Shown: positions 32,217 through 44,653, counted from the stretch's first letter. The stretch: DNA of 64,000 nucleotides from Symbiodinium natans (GCA_905221605.1 CAJNDS010002315.1:401817-465816); one strand, 5' to 3'. A program made the numbers and translations. The notes: generated by a model not told the origin, from the letters alone.

Positions 32217-32539
32217 ATGTCCGGTGCTCTTGCTGAGCGGTACCCTCTTGCCCGTTTGGACTTTGGGGTTTAGGGCTTAGGCTTTAGGGGTTAGGGCTTA
32301 GGGGTTTAGGGTTCGGGGTTGTCAACGTGGCTGAGCCCTTATTCTGCGAGTATGAGTATTGGGCTACTCGTGCTTAGGATCACGTAAGCTCTTTGAGCAA
32401 AGAAGGGGGGGCAGCTTTGAGAGTTTTCCTAAACTCGAAACCCTGAACCCTAAACACTAAACCATGACAGGAGGACCCGGATAACGTTACCAGTAAGGTG
32501 CAGATGCAGTGGGAGTCCATGAGTTCAGCATGGCTTCGG
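32217..32539 (+). CDS. Two exons, unassigned (32217-32267, 32471-32539)
   Basis: First: MSGALAERYPLARLDFG, then GGG|GTTTAG. Second: GACAG|GAG to CGG|GTTGAG, EDPDNVTSKVQMQWESMSSA then WLR. Both are phase 0 and on the + strand. Whether they belong to one gene with 31682-31760 is not shown. Confidence 0.4.
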
Positions 32540-32559
32540 GTTGAGCGTTTGGGGATTGG

Positions 32560-32670
32560 CGTTTGTTTGGGGTTGGGGTTTAGGGCTTAGGGCTTAAGGC
32601 TTACGGCTTAGGGCTTAGAGGCTTAGAGGCTTAGGGCTGAGGGCTGAGGGCTGAGGGCTGAGGTTGAGGG
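32560..32670. repeat. GGCTTAG/GGGCTGA variant repeat
   Basis: Short homogeneous runs of TTAGGGC-, GGCTTAGA- and GGGCTGA-type units, a further drift of the telomere-like motif. Confidence 0.8.
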
Positions 32671-33522
32671 TTTGAAGTTTATTTGGGGTTGGGCTTTAGG
32701 GCGTGCATCAGTGTGTTGGCAGAGCCCTGTCCGAAAGGCTCGAGCACCCATGCATGGTCAGCGGTTCTCTCGCCAGTTTAGGGTGCTCAGTAAGCCGCAA
32801 GCAGAAATCATTGGATCAATCGAGGAGCGTTTAAGCCTCAACAGGGCTTTGGGCTTAGGAGGGTTTAGGGCAAGGGGGCCAACAGCGCATGGGAGGCTTA
32901 GGGCATTCGGGAGACTAGAAGACTTCCGATAAGAGAAGTAAGAGAGAGCCAACAAGTTTCGTCAAATGATAGAAGTTAGTAGAAATCGCGAGAACAGTCA
33001 GAATGATAATTTTAACAAGCTGAAAGTTCGAAGCTTTAGCAAAAGATCGGGTATTTTGTTGCCCTGGCCCCGAGCGTCAAGCCTGAGCTATGCTGACCTC
33101 AAGTATTGGCACCGAAACCTTTAACAATCCCACAAATGCTGGAACCCCATATAAACCCTAAACCCCGAACTCGACATTCCCCCCCCCCCCCCCTGGGTAA
33201 AAGGCGGACTTGTTCGACATGACAATGCCGAAGCTTGGCTTCATTCGCACCCCCTTGGGACCCCACTGCAGCTCAAGCCCTCAAGCCCCTAAACACGAAA
33301 CCCCCCCAAGCCCTCAACCCTAAACCCTTCTAAACCCTAACCTCCTCAACGCCTAGCAGGAGTTGCCTTTCGACTGGGACCTGGGTTAGACAAAAACCTC
33401 ACCTTGGTAGCCTTCTGCCCTTTGTGAGGGGTTCTAGGTTCCATACAAGCAACTAACCCCAGAAGAGATACCCTTCTTACATGAGGGTGGCTGGGCGACC
33501 AGGCCCTCACACAAGAACAGAT

Positions 33523-33841
33523 TAGGGTTTAGGGTTTAGGGTTTGGGGTTTGGGGTTTAGGGTTTAGGGTTTAGGGTTTAGGGTGTAGTGTAGGGTTTAG
33601 GGTTTAGGGTTTAGGGTTTAGGGTTTAGGGTTTAGGGTTTAGGGTTTAGGGTTTAGGGTTTAGGGTTTAGGGTTTAGGGTTTAGGGGCGCTCTCATTTGG
33701 GGGATTTAGAGCCCTCAGCCCTTTGCTGCAAGTTTGTATGGCCTTACGGGCCTGGCCGGCGACATGGAACAGTCCCTAAATCCCTAAACCCTAAACCCTA
33801 AACCCTAAACCCTAAACCCTAAACCCTAAACCCTAAACCCT
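33523..33841. repeat. Opposed arrays (TTTAGGG)n and (CCCTAAA)n
   Basis: About twenty TTTAGGG units including a 13-unit perfect run (33594-33684), then (CCCTAAA)8 after a 95-bp spacer. Strong hairpin potential. Confidence 0.95.
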
Positions 33842-34259
33842 TTGCTGGTGGTTGTGTTTGGTTTTACAGTTGTGAAGCCAAACAGGTTGCCCTTCTATGC
33901 CTAGGCCCATAGACCCAATACCCAACGAACCCCCAAGCCCTCCTAAACCTCCCTCAAACCCATTAAACCCTAAACCCTAAACCGTACGCAGAAATGAGAC
34001 CATCAGTTCGGGTGAGGTAGCTACCCATGAATCCTAAATCCCGAAATCCCCACTGCGGCATCAGGAAAAATTTCACTGACGTAGACGCGCTGGTCACCTG
34101 TTTCAATGAAGCACAGGCGCGTCCCTGCTACCCCCGAACCCTAAACCCTAAACGCTAAACCCTAAAACCCTAAACCGAACACGAAAATCCGAAACGCAGG
34201 TACCTTATACCTTTGAGGCTTTAGGGTTACCAGGGTTTTAGGGGTTTAGTGTTTCGGGT

Positions 34260-34372
34260 TACTTGAAAGTTGATGGTAGCTACAAGTAGGGTTCTCAGTA
34301 AGGTAACCTATATAACCTCAACTATTATGGTACTGAAAACCCGTTCTAAGAATACCCATGAACCTTGAAGTA
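34260..34372. mobile_element. MITE-like element, family B, copy 3
   Basis: TACTTGAAAGTTGATGGTAG ... ATACCCATGAACCTTGAAGT, with CTACAAGTAGGG inside. Confidence 0.7.
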
Positions 34373-35664
34373 TAGCCCTATATTACCCTGCATAGAAGTC
34401 ATTCTGTCGAGGACCTCATTCCCTCCTCAGAACTCTTAAGAAATCGAAAAAGCCCTCCTTTCCAAAAAGGAACCCTTGCCTACACACCTTTGGCCCGGAT
34501 TCCTTTGGGGTTTAGGGTTTAGGGTTTCGGGTTTAGGGTTCTGTTGGTCTCTACTTAATACCCTAGCAACCTAAAGTTTGGGGCTTAGAGTTTAGGGTTT
34601 TTTGGTTTAGGGCCTAAACCCTAAACCCTGAAACCTAAACTCTAAAACCTAAACCCTTAAGCCTATGATCCCTGAACCCTTGTTGCCTTCTTGCAGCTCG
34701 GGTTTGGACCCACAGGTTATAGCAAGGGAGTGGAGCTTATGGGGAAGCTTAGGGAGTAGAGGGGAGTATTGGGAAACCTTGGGCTACATAGCCCCCTTGA
34801 CCCCCCCGCCCCCCCGCTAAGGACAATGAAAACAAGTGTTGTCGATGCGGTCAGGGCTTTGGGGTTTTCGGGCTGTGAGGCTCTGGGGCTTTTTCGAGCA
34901 TTGGGGCTTCAGGGCCTTGAAGGTTTTGGAGTTTAGGGTGTCGGAGTAGGGTGTGGGGGGGGGGGTTCAGGGGCTTAGCATAGCACTCAGGTTGCACACA
35001 AGAATCTGGGGCTGAGGGCCCAACAAGCTGGCAAGCAGGTAGGCTTTGATGTGCTAATGTCGCTATTTACTCCCGAAACCCTGAAGCCTTGATATTTGGC
35101 AAGTCATTGCCACAATGAGTCAGGGTTGAGGGTTTGATGCGAATGAAGAACTCATGCTACAGTTTCCGGGCTCCCTTCGAAGTCTAAACCCCACAATAGG
35201 ATTTAGGGTTTTAGGGTCTGAGGGTTTGAGGGGTTTTAGGGCTTTAGGGTTTCAGAGTTCTAGGGTTCTAGAGCTTTTAGGCTTATATAGGGGTTTAGGG
35301 TTTTAGGGTTTGAGGTTTTAGGATCTTAGGATCTCAGGTTTTCGGGCTTTAGGGTTCAACGTAATCTTCGCAGGGCCAGAGGGGTTAGGGCTTAGGGTTC
35401 AGGAACATAGCGACCCCAAGAGTCTATAGGGTTCTTAAGGGAGGGGGTTCAAGGGGGCTCCCTAAGCTTCCCTAAGGTTCCCGAGGCACCTACCCCGATG
35501 AACACGGCTCCCTTCAGAAGCCCATAACAGTAGCCTTGGGGCAACCTCAACTGCGAAGGCGCACTTCGGCACCTGGGCAGAAGCTAGTTTGGGTGAGGGA
35601 GAGGGGAGGGTTTAGGGTTTGGGGTTTAGGGTTTAGGGCTCTTCTGTTCGACTCCGCCATGTTC

Positions 35665-35718
35665 TAGAGAGAGAGAGAGAGCGAGAGCGAGAGCGAGAGC
35701 GAGAGCGAGAGCGAGAGC
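35665..35718. repeat. (GAGAGC)n microsatellite
   Basis: GAGAGAGAGA passing into GAGCGAGAGC units. Confidence 0.9.
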
Positions 35719-35858
35719 GCGTCAGGGCTTAAACCCTAAACCCTGAACGTTCAGGGTCCGGAAGCCTAAAAGCCTCACCCAACGACCTCATCAACGCATA
35801 AGACTATGAAAGCCAGCATGCCGCTCCCCTGAGGGATGATTGCCCCGTTTGAAGGAAA

Positions 35859-35955
35859 GGGTTTAGGGTTTAGGGTTTAGGGTTTAGGGTTTAGGGTTTA
35901 GGGTTTAGGGTTTAGGGTTTAGGGTTTAGGGTTTAGGGTTTAGGGTTTAGGGTTT
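35859..35955. repeat. Perfect (TTTAGGG)13 array
   Basis: Thirteen uninterrupted heptamers. Confidence 0.97.
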
Positions 35956-36109
35956 CCACACACGGGTGCTCTAAAGACGCTTACAAAAACCCCCTTTAAC
36001 CCTAAACCCTACCCCTTCACTGAAACTCTGCACTTCCCAGCCTGCACAGCCCAAAGCCCTTCAGGGGCTTTAGCACCCTAACCAGTAGGGTTTGGGATTC
36101 AGGCCTTAG

Positions 36110-36698
36110 GGCTCAGGTTTGGGGTTGGTTTCGAGGTTTCGGGGCTTATGTACAGCAACCACCCCCCCCCTCCCCCGACCAAAAAGAAACAAACAAATTG
36201 AAAAATATTGTCACATCGAACGTCCCAAAGTGTATATTAGCCGGGCATACCGGCACACCCATTCTACTTTGACTAGAAGTTCCAAGGAGGAAAAGCAGAT
36301 TCGCCTTGTCTTGCGTCACACCACAAAAGCTCAATCTAAGTTTCTTGGATGGAAACCCATGTTCAGCTTGTCTTTGTGGCATGACATGGTCAGAAACCTA
36401 GCACGGCTTTTTTACTGCTTAAGGAATAAGGCTAAGGGTAAGGTGGAGTGCGTCTACGATAATACCATGTTTGAGCTTGTTGCGTTGTGAGGCAAGACAA
36501 GGGCAACATGCGCGTTGTGACGCACGACAAGCCGAATCTGTTTTTTCCTCGTTGGAACGTCTAGTCTTAATAGAATGGGTATGCCCGAAGTGATACTTCA
36601 GAGGGTTTTCTTTTTTACCTTTCGGTTCTGGTTCACGGGGACTGGAATTATACTTCAATGGTGCCTCCCATCATCCTGTGGTTCTTTTTCTGATTCCC

Positions 36699-36747
<49 letters not shown>

Positions 36748-37090
36748 ATCCCGACCCAACCGTCCCAGTCCCCAGCCCCCCTTCTTGCCAGTACCAGCCA
36801 TTCGACTCTCCACAATTCCCACCATTGCCCAGTACTCACTATCCCCGCTCATACGGGCCCCGCTTGACACACCGTTGTCGCCCCTTAGCCACCACCCACT
36901 ACATACCAACCCCACCGATGTCAAAATGCAGCAGCGGTCGGCAATCATGTTTGTCCTTCTTCTGTCCCAAAGCAAGCCTCTCGTTCGGACCTCTCGCCCC
37001 CCGCCTGTCCCTCTCGCGGGACCTCTCCACGGAAACCTCCCGCGGCGGGAGGCTCTCGTGGAGAGCCGACCCCAGTTTAGGGTTTCGGGT
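36110..37090. other. Unique-like block with poly-C tract
   Basis: No telomere motif between 36150 and 37075. A 46-base C run lies at 36700-36745. Long overlapping frames across it exist in several phases because of the C run and codon-poor flanks. No family recognised. Confidence 0.4.
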
Positions 37091-38691
37091 TTAGGGTTTG
37101 GACCAACGAAACTGCATTTTTCACAGTCGAAGTTAATTGTTTTGCGATCGTTTTCTGGCAAAGAAAAGCATTGTTTGCCAAAAAATAGAATTGAACGGTT
37201 GGGGCTCGGGATAGTTCCTCGTCTTTGGATTGTTTTGCAGTTTGGGGCTTAGGGCTTTCAATGGTTTAGGCTTCAACAGTTTTTCATACTGGTTGGAACC
37301 GAGGACACCCCGGTGCCAGGCTTTGGGTTGGGGATTTGGGCTTTTTTGCACTCCGTGGGGTTCAGGGTTTCGGGTTTAGGGGTTTGGTCTTCAGGGCTTC
37401 AGGAGTTGAAGCTGGAAGCCGCTGTTGCCCAACCCCCCGGGTGCGCCCCCGCAGAATGCTTCAGCCGTTCGAAGCCCTAAACCGGAAACCCAAGGCTCAG
37501 GGCCAAGCTGCGCGCCGGGAATCCCAGGGTTAAGGGTTCAAGGTTCAGTGTTCAGGGTTACGATTTAGGGTTTGGGGTGTAGGGTTTTGGGTTTTGGGTC
37601 TAATCCCCACAAACAACCAGTAAGATTTTAGTGCTGGAGAACTTTGAGACTGGGGGCTGAGAGGGAAAGAGCAGTGCGACGCAGAAGCTCCGAAATCCCT
37701 AAACTCCCAAACCTAAACTCTAAAGCTTGACTCTTCAGTTCAATTGTTGAAGTCAGGTGTTGAACTCAAAGCCTCAAAACCTACCCGTCCTCCACATCAG
37801 ACTTCAAGGCAAAGGTCGAAAGAAACCGCTTCAAACCCTACACCCCAAACCTTAACCTCTAAAGAGGGTTTCCGAAATAGGGTACCCTAATTGGGGGTCC
37901 CTGTAAGGGCGATTTGTAATATGAAGGGGTAGCCCTCTTTTGGAAAGTTGGTGTCCTGAAAGCCCAAAACTGATTTGTCTACGGCTTCGCGCCAGGGGGG
38001 TGTAGGGTTTAGGGGGCGATGTGTGGTTTCGGGGGTCTGTGTAAGGGTCTGGAGTGTTTAGGGAGGGGTTTGGGATGGTTTGGGGTTGAGGGCTTTAGAG
38101 ATTCAGGGCCCATAGTCTTGAAATGCTCAGTGGTGCCCTCAGTTCCTTTTTGAAGGGGTTAGGTTCAGGGTTTGTTCCCTTAAGCCACACAAAAGAAACG
38201 GGCAACCAGGGTACCTAGTCTCAGGAGACTTAGTAAGTCGGTAGTCTCCTGAACTAGCCCATTGTAATACGGCGCACTACAGAACAAGGTATGTCGTCAA
38301 CAAGTCGTGCAAGGGCCAGTTGGCTCTTACTCCCTTCGGAGCACAGCTCTGTGTTTAGAAGAGTATCCATCGTCCATGCTGTCCCGGGAGGGTAGGGGGG
38401 CACAGACTTTAAACAAAGCGGTGCTACCTACTTCGAGATCGGCATGCTCTACCATGCACTTGTACGTTCACCCATCCGACATACTGACGGTTTTGAACGT
38501 GTCGGTGCGCCTGCTAAAGTCGATGCTGCTCAGTTTGTGCTCACTTGGGTTCTGAAGATCCTTCCCTAGATTGTGCAGGACCCCAAAAAGGACCCTTTTT
38601 CGAGAACGCCCCTGGTAGGTTCCGAGCCTTTCTTTGTTCACGGTCTTAGGCTTCATCTCCCCGGTTCTGAGTGTGAACCACTCTGGGTTTT

Positions 38692-38771
38692 GTCTAAGTA
38701 AGGGAACCTATATTATAAGCTGAATTAACGTACTTATACCCCTACTTACAACGACCCATGAACCTCCACGT
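38692..38771. mobile_element. MITE-like element, family B, 3' part
   Basis: AAGTAAGGGAACCTATATTA ... CGACCCATGAACCTCCACGT. The left arm is missing. A similar partial copy lies at 40833-40903. Confidence 0.55.
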
Positions 38772-38935
38772 AGGCTACCAGGAAGGTGCACTCCATCGCC
38801 GAAACCCCTCTGAGCCCTGAACCTTAGGGTGTAGGGTTCAAGGGCTCTTAAGTTTGGTTTTGTGGGGTTCAGAGCCCCGAAACCCTAAACGCTAAACCCT
38901 AAACCCGCAACCTCGGGTCCCCAAGCGTGAAAAAG

Positions 38936-39075
38936 GTGCGACGGCCCCGTCGAGACTCGGGCGGCAAGTCATGGTGCTGGGGTGCGCAGGTCTTGACTCT
39001 TTGGGGCCAACATACTTGGTAGCCCCAGCGGTTCCCTTTTCCGGTGTTTTGGGGCAAGGTCCCCTTGTAAAGTAA
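38936..39075 (+). CDS. Possible exon, unassigned
   Basis: After AAAAAG the frame GATAPSRLGRQVMVLGCAGL then DSLGPTYLVAPAVPFSGVLG continues to TAA 39073-39075. The opposite strand is open too, so the strand is not certain. Confidence 0.25.
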
Positions 39076-39677
39076 CCAACCCAAAAAAAAGTGCCCATAT
39101 TCTGGCATGGAGATTGAAGTATGTCTTTAGTTTCAGGACCGCCAAGACACTTTCAGAACGGTCCACGACTGGCTGTTTAGGGAGGGGCCGGGGGGGGGTT
39201 TAGGGAACTTGCGCCGAACATTTCTCACGTACGATATGCCCGGGACCGCTTGCGTGAAATGTGGGAAGGGGTGATTTGGATAAAGCTCAGGCTCCGGCTC
39301 TGCTACTCTTGGCTTGGGGGCACTAGGGGTGTTAGGGAATTTTAAGGAATTTTGTTTTTTTGTTTACGGTTTTAGGCCTTAAAACCCCCTAAAGCCCATA
39401 AGCGTTTGTTTCCAAATCCATCCACAGCTAGGAGCCGGGAGTAGGCCGTTTGTTCCTTTTTTTTGCGTTGGGGTTTAGGGTTTAGGGTTTAGGGTTATTC
39501 CTAGGTTATTCCTGAATCTAGATAGTGTCAGCAGAGACCTGCGACCCGAACACCAGAGCCGCCTACGTTCTAGGGGTTGGTGTCTTAAACAGGTCCCGCG
39601 CAAACCACTTTTTCAAGGTTAGGGTTGAGGGTTGAGGGTTTAGCAACCCTTAAGCCCTACAACCCTTAAACCCCCAG

Positions 39678-39764
39678 GAAATCATTATAGCCGATGACGA
39701 GCCCATCTGCAGCGTGGCGCTCGCGGCCAACGTTGCCGTGTTAGGCCGCAGTTTGCCGGAAAGG
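39678..39764 (+). CDS. Exon, unassigned
   Basis: CCCAG|GAA ... AGG|GTTAAG frames 87 bp in phase 0: EIIIADDEPICSVALAANVA then VLGRSLPER. CCCTTAA-like repeat lies before it and TTAAGGG/TTTAGGG after. Family not recognised. Confidence 0.5.
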
Positions 39765-40524
39765 GTTAAGGGTTTCGGGCTAGGGTTTAGGATGTAAGTT
39801 TTGAGGGACAACCCAGAATACAGTGGTTTTGAGTAGGGAGTTAGACGCCTCATATCCGCTATGCAACCCTGTAAGGGGTTCTGCAGAAGCCGAGATATTC
39901 CCTATGAAGGGCCAGCAGGTAAACTCTTCAACCCTAAACCCAAACCAAAGCAAATCCCCGAATCACAAACCCCGAATCCACACATGCCCGCCCCCCAAGG
40001 ATCGCAGATGAACCCCCCCTCCCCCCGGCGTCCCCACAAAAACCCTCGAAAAGTTCTTAATGCCTAAACCCTAGAGGCCCTCAAACCCTGGCACACACCC
40101 CTATAAGAACCCTTACCTCCTAACTCTCCCTGAAGGGCTCAGACCCTTAAAACCCGAAACCCAAACCCCAAAAGAGCCTTACGCCCTTCAACCCTAGAGC
40201 TGAGGCTTAGGGTTTAGGGTTGAGGGACCCGGAACCCGAAACACTGCTTGGAAGGCCTCGAAGAGCCCTGCACGGCAGAAGATCCGGACCATCCGGGGAT
40301 TTGGGCTCGGGTTGCTTTTTTCAGGGGGCCGGGGGTGCAGGCCTAGGGTTTCGGGTTTAGGGTTTGGGCTTGGGGTTTTGGGGTTCAGGGTTAGGGCCTT
40401 CTCAGGTGCTCCAAAACTAGCTGTTAAGGGTTTAGGGTTCAGGGGCCTCAGGGAAGTCAGTAAGTAGGTTGGAAGTCAGCTTAGAAGTAGGAGAACCCCA
40501 ACTGGGGATAGCTTCATGCTTACT

Positions 40525-40728
40525 TCAAAGCGGACCATGAATGAATTCGAAGACAGCGCTGCTGTCAATTTGATTTGAAAAGGCGTCGACCATGGCCCTC
40601 AAAACATCAGGCTCTGCTGACCTGGTGGTGTCCCCAGCATTATTCGAGAGACTTTGAGGGTAAGGGCAGACCTGATTATCACAATCTCTGCCGACGGAGA
40701 CATACCTCTTTACCATTCGTTGCCTCAC
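40525..40728 (-). CDS. Small open frame on the minus strand, unassigned
   Basis: 67 codons in a non-repetitive island, ending ...NQIDSSAVFEFIHGPL-stop. Composition is protein-like and no telomere motif is inside. No family, and no splice context was resolved. Confidence 0.25.
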   Translation of the reverse strand: MRQRMVKRYVSVGRDCDNQVCPYPQSLSNNAGDTTRSAEPDVLRAMVDAFSNQIDSSAVFEFIHGPL

Positions 40729-41229
40729 AATGAGGAGCCATATTCAGGAACTGCGGTCTACATGCATTCTGGTACCTGGTGAATGCCCAGTCGCGGTTTT
40801 CGCCAACAGCCTGGTCAGGGAGAGGTTGCCTCATATAAGTAAGGTCTTCATTAAGGTACTTAAGAACCCAATTTACAAATACCCATCAACCTTCAAGTAG
40901 GCCCCATAGCGGTTGCCCTTTTAGGGATCTAGGGTCAGGGGATAGGTTGCCTTATAGGCCTTTTTAACGGAAAAGTGTACCCTTTTGAATTCCTGGTTTA
41001 CCCCGGGGTGTAGCTTCAGTCCCTACTTGCAAATTAAGAGGCTGAGAGTTTCAGTCTAGAGTTTAGGACTTAGTGCTTTAAGACATTGAACCCCAAATCC
41101 CAAACCCTAAACCCTAAACCGTAAACCGAGAGCCCGCCTTAAGTATCGGGTTTTGGAAGCTGGTGCCGTCTCGTTGTGTCGTGCTGCGCCAGCAAACAAA
41201 CGTTGTGCTGTGATTGCTCTGCCAGTGGC

Positions 41230-41515
41230 TGCCAATAATTATTTTTGTTATTCTTGTTCTTATTCTTATCCTTATTCTGACTATTATTATTCTTCTTCTG
41301 ACGATTATTATTACTATTGTTCTTTTACATTATGTATCATACCTCCTTATGTATTATATATTAAATATTGCACGATAAAAGAATATACATTGTATATGTT
41401 AGAATATATATAAGATTTTACATATTCTGTCTTCTATATTTGATGTGATCTACTCAAATACAGCAAATGCATACAGGTATATTATACAGCACATGTATAT
41501 TCTTTAACGTGTACC
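41230..41515. other. AT-rich, T-rich island
   Basis: TTATTCTTATTCTTATCC-type low complexity passes into TATATA-rich DNA. The Tyr/Ser-rich frame across it is an artefact. Confidence 0.6.
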
Positions 41516-42070
41516 GGGGTTAAGGGCCTGAACCCATACACCCATTTCAACCCTCCCCCCCCCCCACCCGGGTCCCCTAAACCTTGCACCCCAATGGGTA
41601 CGGGTTTAAGGTTTGGGGCTCGCATGCTCACATAATCTCAACCCTAGGCCCTAAGCAGCAAACCTCGATTCCGAGGTTCATGCAAGGTTGCTGGTTTGTT
41701 CGTATAGGTGGAGGTAAGCTACGTCTTCCGATTTTACGACTAGTACGAAACAAACTTCTTAAACCCTGAACGTTTAAAAATCTGTCATCCCTTCAACCCC
41801 CAAACCCTTAAGCCCTAAAACCCCTAAAACCTCTGAAGCCCTGAAACCATAAACCGGAAGTCCTAAAACCCTTAGACCTCAAACCAACACGTAAAGCTTA
41901 AACCGGAATTGAGCCCTAAGCCCTAACCTTAAGCCCTTCAGCCTGAAACCGTAAGTCCTAAATCCCTCAACCCCTTATCCCCCCTAAACCCCCAAACCCT
42001 AAACCCCTGAACCCCTAAAACCCTAAACCCTCAACTCCTCAACCCTCAACTCCTCAACCCTTAAACCCTG
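41516..42070. repeat. Degenerate CCCTAAA block
   Basis: AACCCTNNAAC-type units dominate 41800-42068. Confidence 0.7.
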
Positions 42071-42083
42071 CACCAAGCCGCAG

Positions 42084-42149
42084 GAGGCGATGGTCTCCGT
42101 TCTCCAGGAGGCCCAGGCACGAGGAGGTGGCGCTGCGCGGCTTGAGGGA
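42084..42149 (+). CDS. Exon, unassigned (helical, PPR-like at most)
   Basis: CGCAG|GAG ... GGA|GTTGAG, phase 0: EAMVSVLQEAQARGGGAARL then EG. CCCTAAA precedes and TTTAGGG follows. Confidence 0.4.
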
Positions 42150-42659
42150 GTTGAGGGTTTGGGGTTTAGGGTTTAGGGTTTAGGGCTAGGGTTTAGGGTT
42201 TAGGGTCTTAGATGTTAGTTCTAGAACTGCCACTAGTAAACCGCCTTCACGTTTCTTGGGAGTTAGATCTCCATACCAGGCCCAATAACCAAGAAAGACA
42301 CCCTTTGCTTGCTGGGAATCCTACCCTAAACCCTAATCCCTAAACTCGAGGTTTCAGAAGTTCAGGCTTAAGGTCTTGGACCTAGCACTCAGAATTTCGT
42401 TCTGGCCTTCGCGGACTGAAGCCCCTAGACCCCAAACCTCAAACCCTTAACCCTAAACCAGAACAAGTTGGAGCTTCTCCTAAACCCTAAACCCTAAACC
42501 CTAAACCCTAAAACCCTACAGGGGTTGAAGGGGCGCAGGGGGCCCCCAAAGGAGACATAACTCATCACACGCGCAGTTCCAGTAACTGCTACGATCGCGC
42601 GTCATTCCTGCCTCTTGGGCGTTTTAGGGTTTAGGCTTTAGGGTTTAGGGTTGGAGGCT

Positions 42660-42768
42660 TACTTGAGGGTTCATGGGTTATAAGTAGGGTTATAGGTACA
42701 GTAACATATTGTAAGCTTAATTAAGGTACTTAGAACCTTGTTTGTAGCCACCCATGAGCCTTCAAGTA
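42660..42768. mobile_element. MITE-like element, family B, copy 4
   Basis: TACTTGAGGGTTCATGGGTT ... CACCCATGAGCCTTCAAGTA. Confidence 0.75.
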
Positions 42769-43250
42769 GGCAACTACCCTAATTCTTCCTTATGTTCCCA
42801 CGTACTAAACCGTTCAAACATGCGTTCGATAGTTTTCCAATACGTTTTCTCGCGCATGAACGATCAACTGCTTTTGCTTTCATGAGACCCACGGGAACAT
42901 TGAAAGATGCAGCTTGCTCAGGCTGTTGAATTCAGAACCTCTTTTGCTACCTTAGTGCTCGGTTTGTTTTTCTTCTCTCTTATCAATAAAGTCAGTCTGG
43001 AGAGTTCATGTCGTCTTATTCTCCTTTCGCGTCTCTCAATCTAAGGGACACAGAGCACGCAATAAAATGGTAAAAAGAAGAATGGCAAGGAAACAAGATT
43101 CAATCTGGAGCTTCAATGCTTGTGATATTTTCCCATCCTGTGATCATCAAAGTATCTCGCGACGACAGCTCAGTACTCCAGCACAAGTCGCTGTTACTTT
43201 TCTATGTTGTTCACCCTTCGTTCCATCGTTCATGAATCATCCTTTTCCCT
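42769..43250. other. Non-repetitive stretch without a recognised gene
   Basis: Mixed-composition DNA without telomere motif. No frame over 61 codons and no domain seen. Confidence 0.4.
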
Positions 43251-43380
43251 AAACCCTTAACCTTAAATCCCAAGCCCCAAACCCCAAACCCCAAACCCTA
43301 AACCCTAAACCCTAAACCCCAGGTGTGCTGGAGTAAATCCCAAACCCCAAGCCCTAAACCCTAAACCCTACTTCTTGGAG

Positions 43381-43435
43381 CTGCCAGGACCCTTGATGCT
43401 GCTTGTCGGGCTGCGCAGCAGCACTCGTTTTGGGG
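43381..43435 (+). CDS. Exon-like island, unassigned
   Basis: ARTLDAACRAAQQHSFWG between CCCTAAA (43290-43370) and GGGGCTTAGGGG-type repeat. Edges are not fixed. Confidence 0.3.
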
Positions 43436-43639
43436 GCTTAGGGGTTAGGAGCAGGGCTTAGGAGCAGGGTTTAGGGCTTGGGGTTTAGGGTTTAGGGTTT
43501 AGGGTTTAGGGTTTAGGGTTGCCCTGCAGAAGGGTATCTCTCCAAAAATCCAAGTGGATGCTTGGTATTGAGATGCTGACCCCTGAACCCTGAACCCTAA
43601 GCCCTTAACCCCAAACCCTCTACCCTACACCCTAAACCT

Positions 43640-43970
43640 GAAACCCTAAACCCTAAATCCTAACCCCTAAACCCTAAACCCTAAACCCTAAAAGCTAAAC
43701 CCTAAACCCTAAACCCTAAACCCTAAACTCTAAACCCTAAACCCTAAACCCTAAACCACAATCCAACCTTGAGGGTGCGAGCTTGCATCCCTGGTTTCTT
43801 AAAGGAGATGGATTGTGTGGCCTACAGGCCTTAGGGCATTTAAATCAACCCCCCCCCCCCCCAAGCCCCTCAAGTTAAGGTTTAGGGTTTAGGGTTTAGG
43901 GTTTAGGGTTTAGGGTTTAGGGTTTAGGGTTTAGGGTTTAGGGTTTAGGGTTTAGGGTTACGGTTTATGG
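43640..43970. repeat. Opposed (CCCTAAA)n and (TTTAGGG)n arrays
   Basis: CCCTAAA units 43640-43758, then TTTAGGG units 43880-43962 after a 120-bp spacer containing a C run. Confidence 0.95.
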
Positions 43971-44353
43971 TCAGGGGTTAGGGTTCAGGGTTTAGGGATT
44001 GTTATGTGCCTCTGCTCGCCCAGTAATACTGCGTGGCTCTCGGAGCTCGATGGTGGCCTCGCCAGACGGCCGTTTATTGCCTGGAGCTCGGGAGTTAGGG
44101 CAGGTTGTTTTGGGTTTAGGGTTTAGGGTTTAGGGTTTAGGGTTTAGGGTTTAGGGCTTGGCATCTGGCTTCAAGTTTTGAGGGGTAGGGCACATCTTAC
44201 GCTTTCACCCTATTCGGCACTCTACATGTCCTGAAAAAACCGAAAGCCATGAGTATGCCGTGGTTAGGTTCTAGGATCTCCTCTGCTGCTGAGTATTCCT
44301 CCGACCTTGCATCCAAAGCGCGAAGCGCGGGGTCTTTGTCAGCCCCAGGTCCC

Positions 44354-44436
44354 CTAAACCCTAAACCCTAAACCCTAAACCCTAAACCCTAAACCCTAAA
44401 CCCTAAACCCTAAACCCTAAACCCTAAACCCTAAAC
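44354..44436. repeat. Perfect (CCCTAAA)12 array
   Basis: Twelve units ending at the acceptor of the exon at 44439. Confidence 0.97.
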
Positions 44437-44438
44437 AG

Positions 44439-44513
44439 ATCAGCGCCCCTGATCAGGTGGACGCTTCGGTGGAGAAATCCGGAAGCGGCTGCCACTACGA
44501 GCCTCGGCATTTG
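44439..44513 (+). CDS. Exon, unassigned
   Basis: AACAG|ATC opens ISAPDQVDASVEKSGSGCHY then EPRHL, with a GC donor (GCATGT) after it. It directly follows a CCCTAAA array. Confidence 0.4.
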
Positions 44514-44576
44514 GCATGTCTTGTTCAAAGTCTGTTCTGCAAAAATATGCCTGTCTCTACGTGTTTGTTTATGGTG

Positions 44577-44653
44577 TGTGTATATATATATATACATATG
44601 TATATATATATATATATATATATGCGCTCATATTTATATATATATATATATAT
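44577..44653. repeat. (TA)n microsatellite
   Basis: TATATA runs interrupted by TGCGCTCATATT. Tyr/Ile frames here are artefacts. Confidence 0.95.

Larger units (their letters stand above)
32671..35690. other. Repeat mosaic
   Basis: (TTTAGGG)n 33523-33684 and (CCCTAAA)n 33783-33841 are opposed around an island at 33690-33780 that is open on both strands. A family B element lies at 34260. Degenerate repeats at 34500-34680 and 35190-35400. No gene is supported. Confidence 0.4.

Noticed and set aside
36575-37252. 225-codon + strand frame and overlapping frames in other phases
   Set aside because: They depend on the 46-base C run. Several phases and the opposite strand are open at once and no domain is seen.
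41153-41413. Tyr/Ser-rich 86-codon frame
   Set aside because: Low-complexity TTATTC and TATATA sequence.
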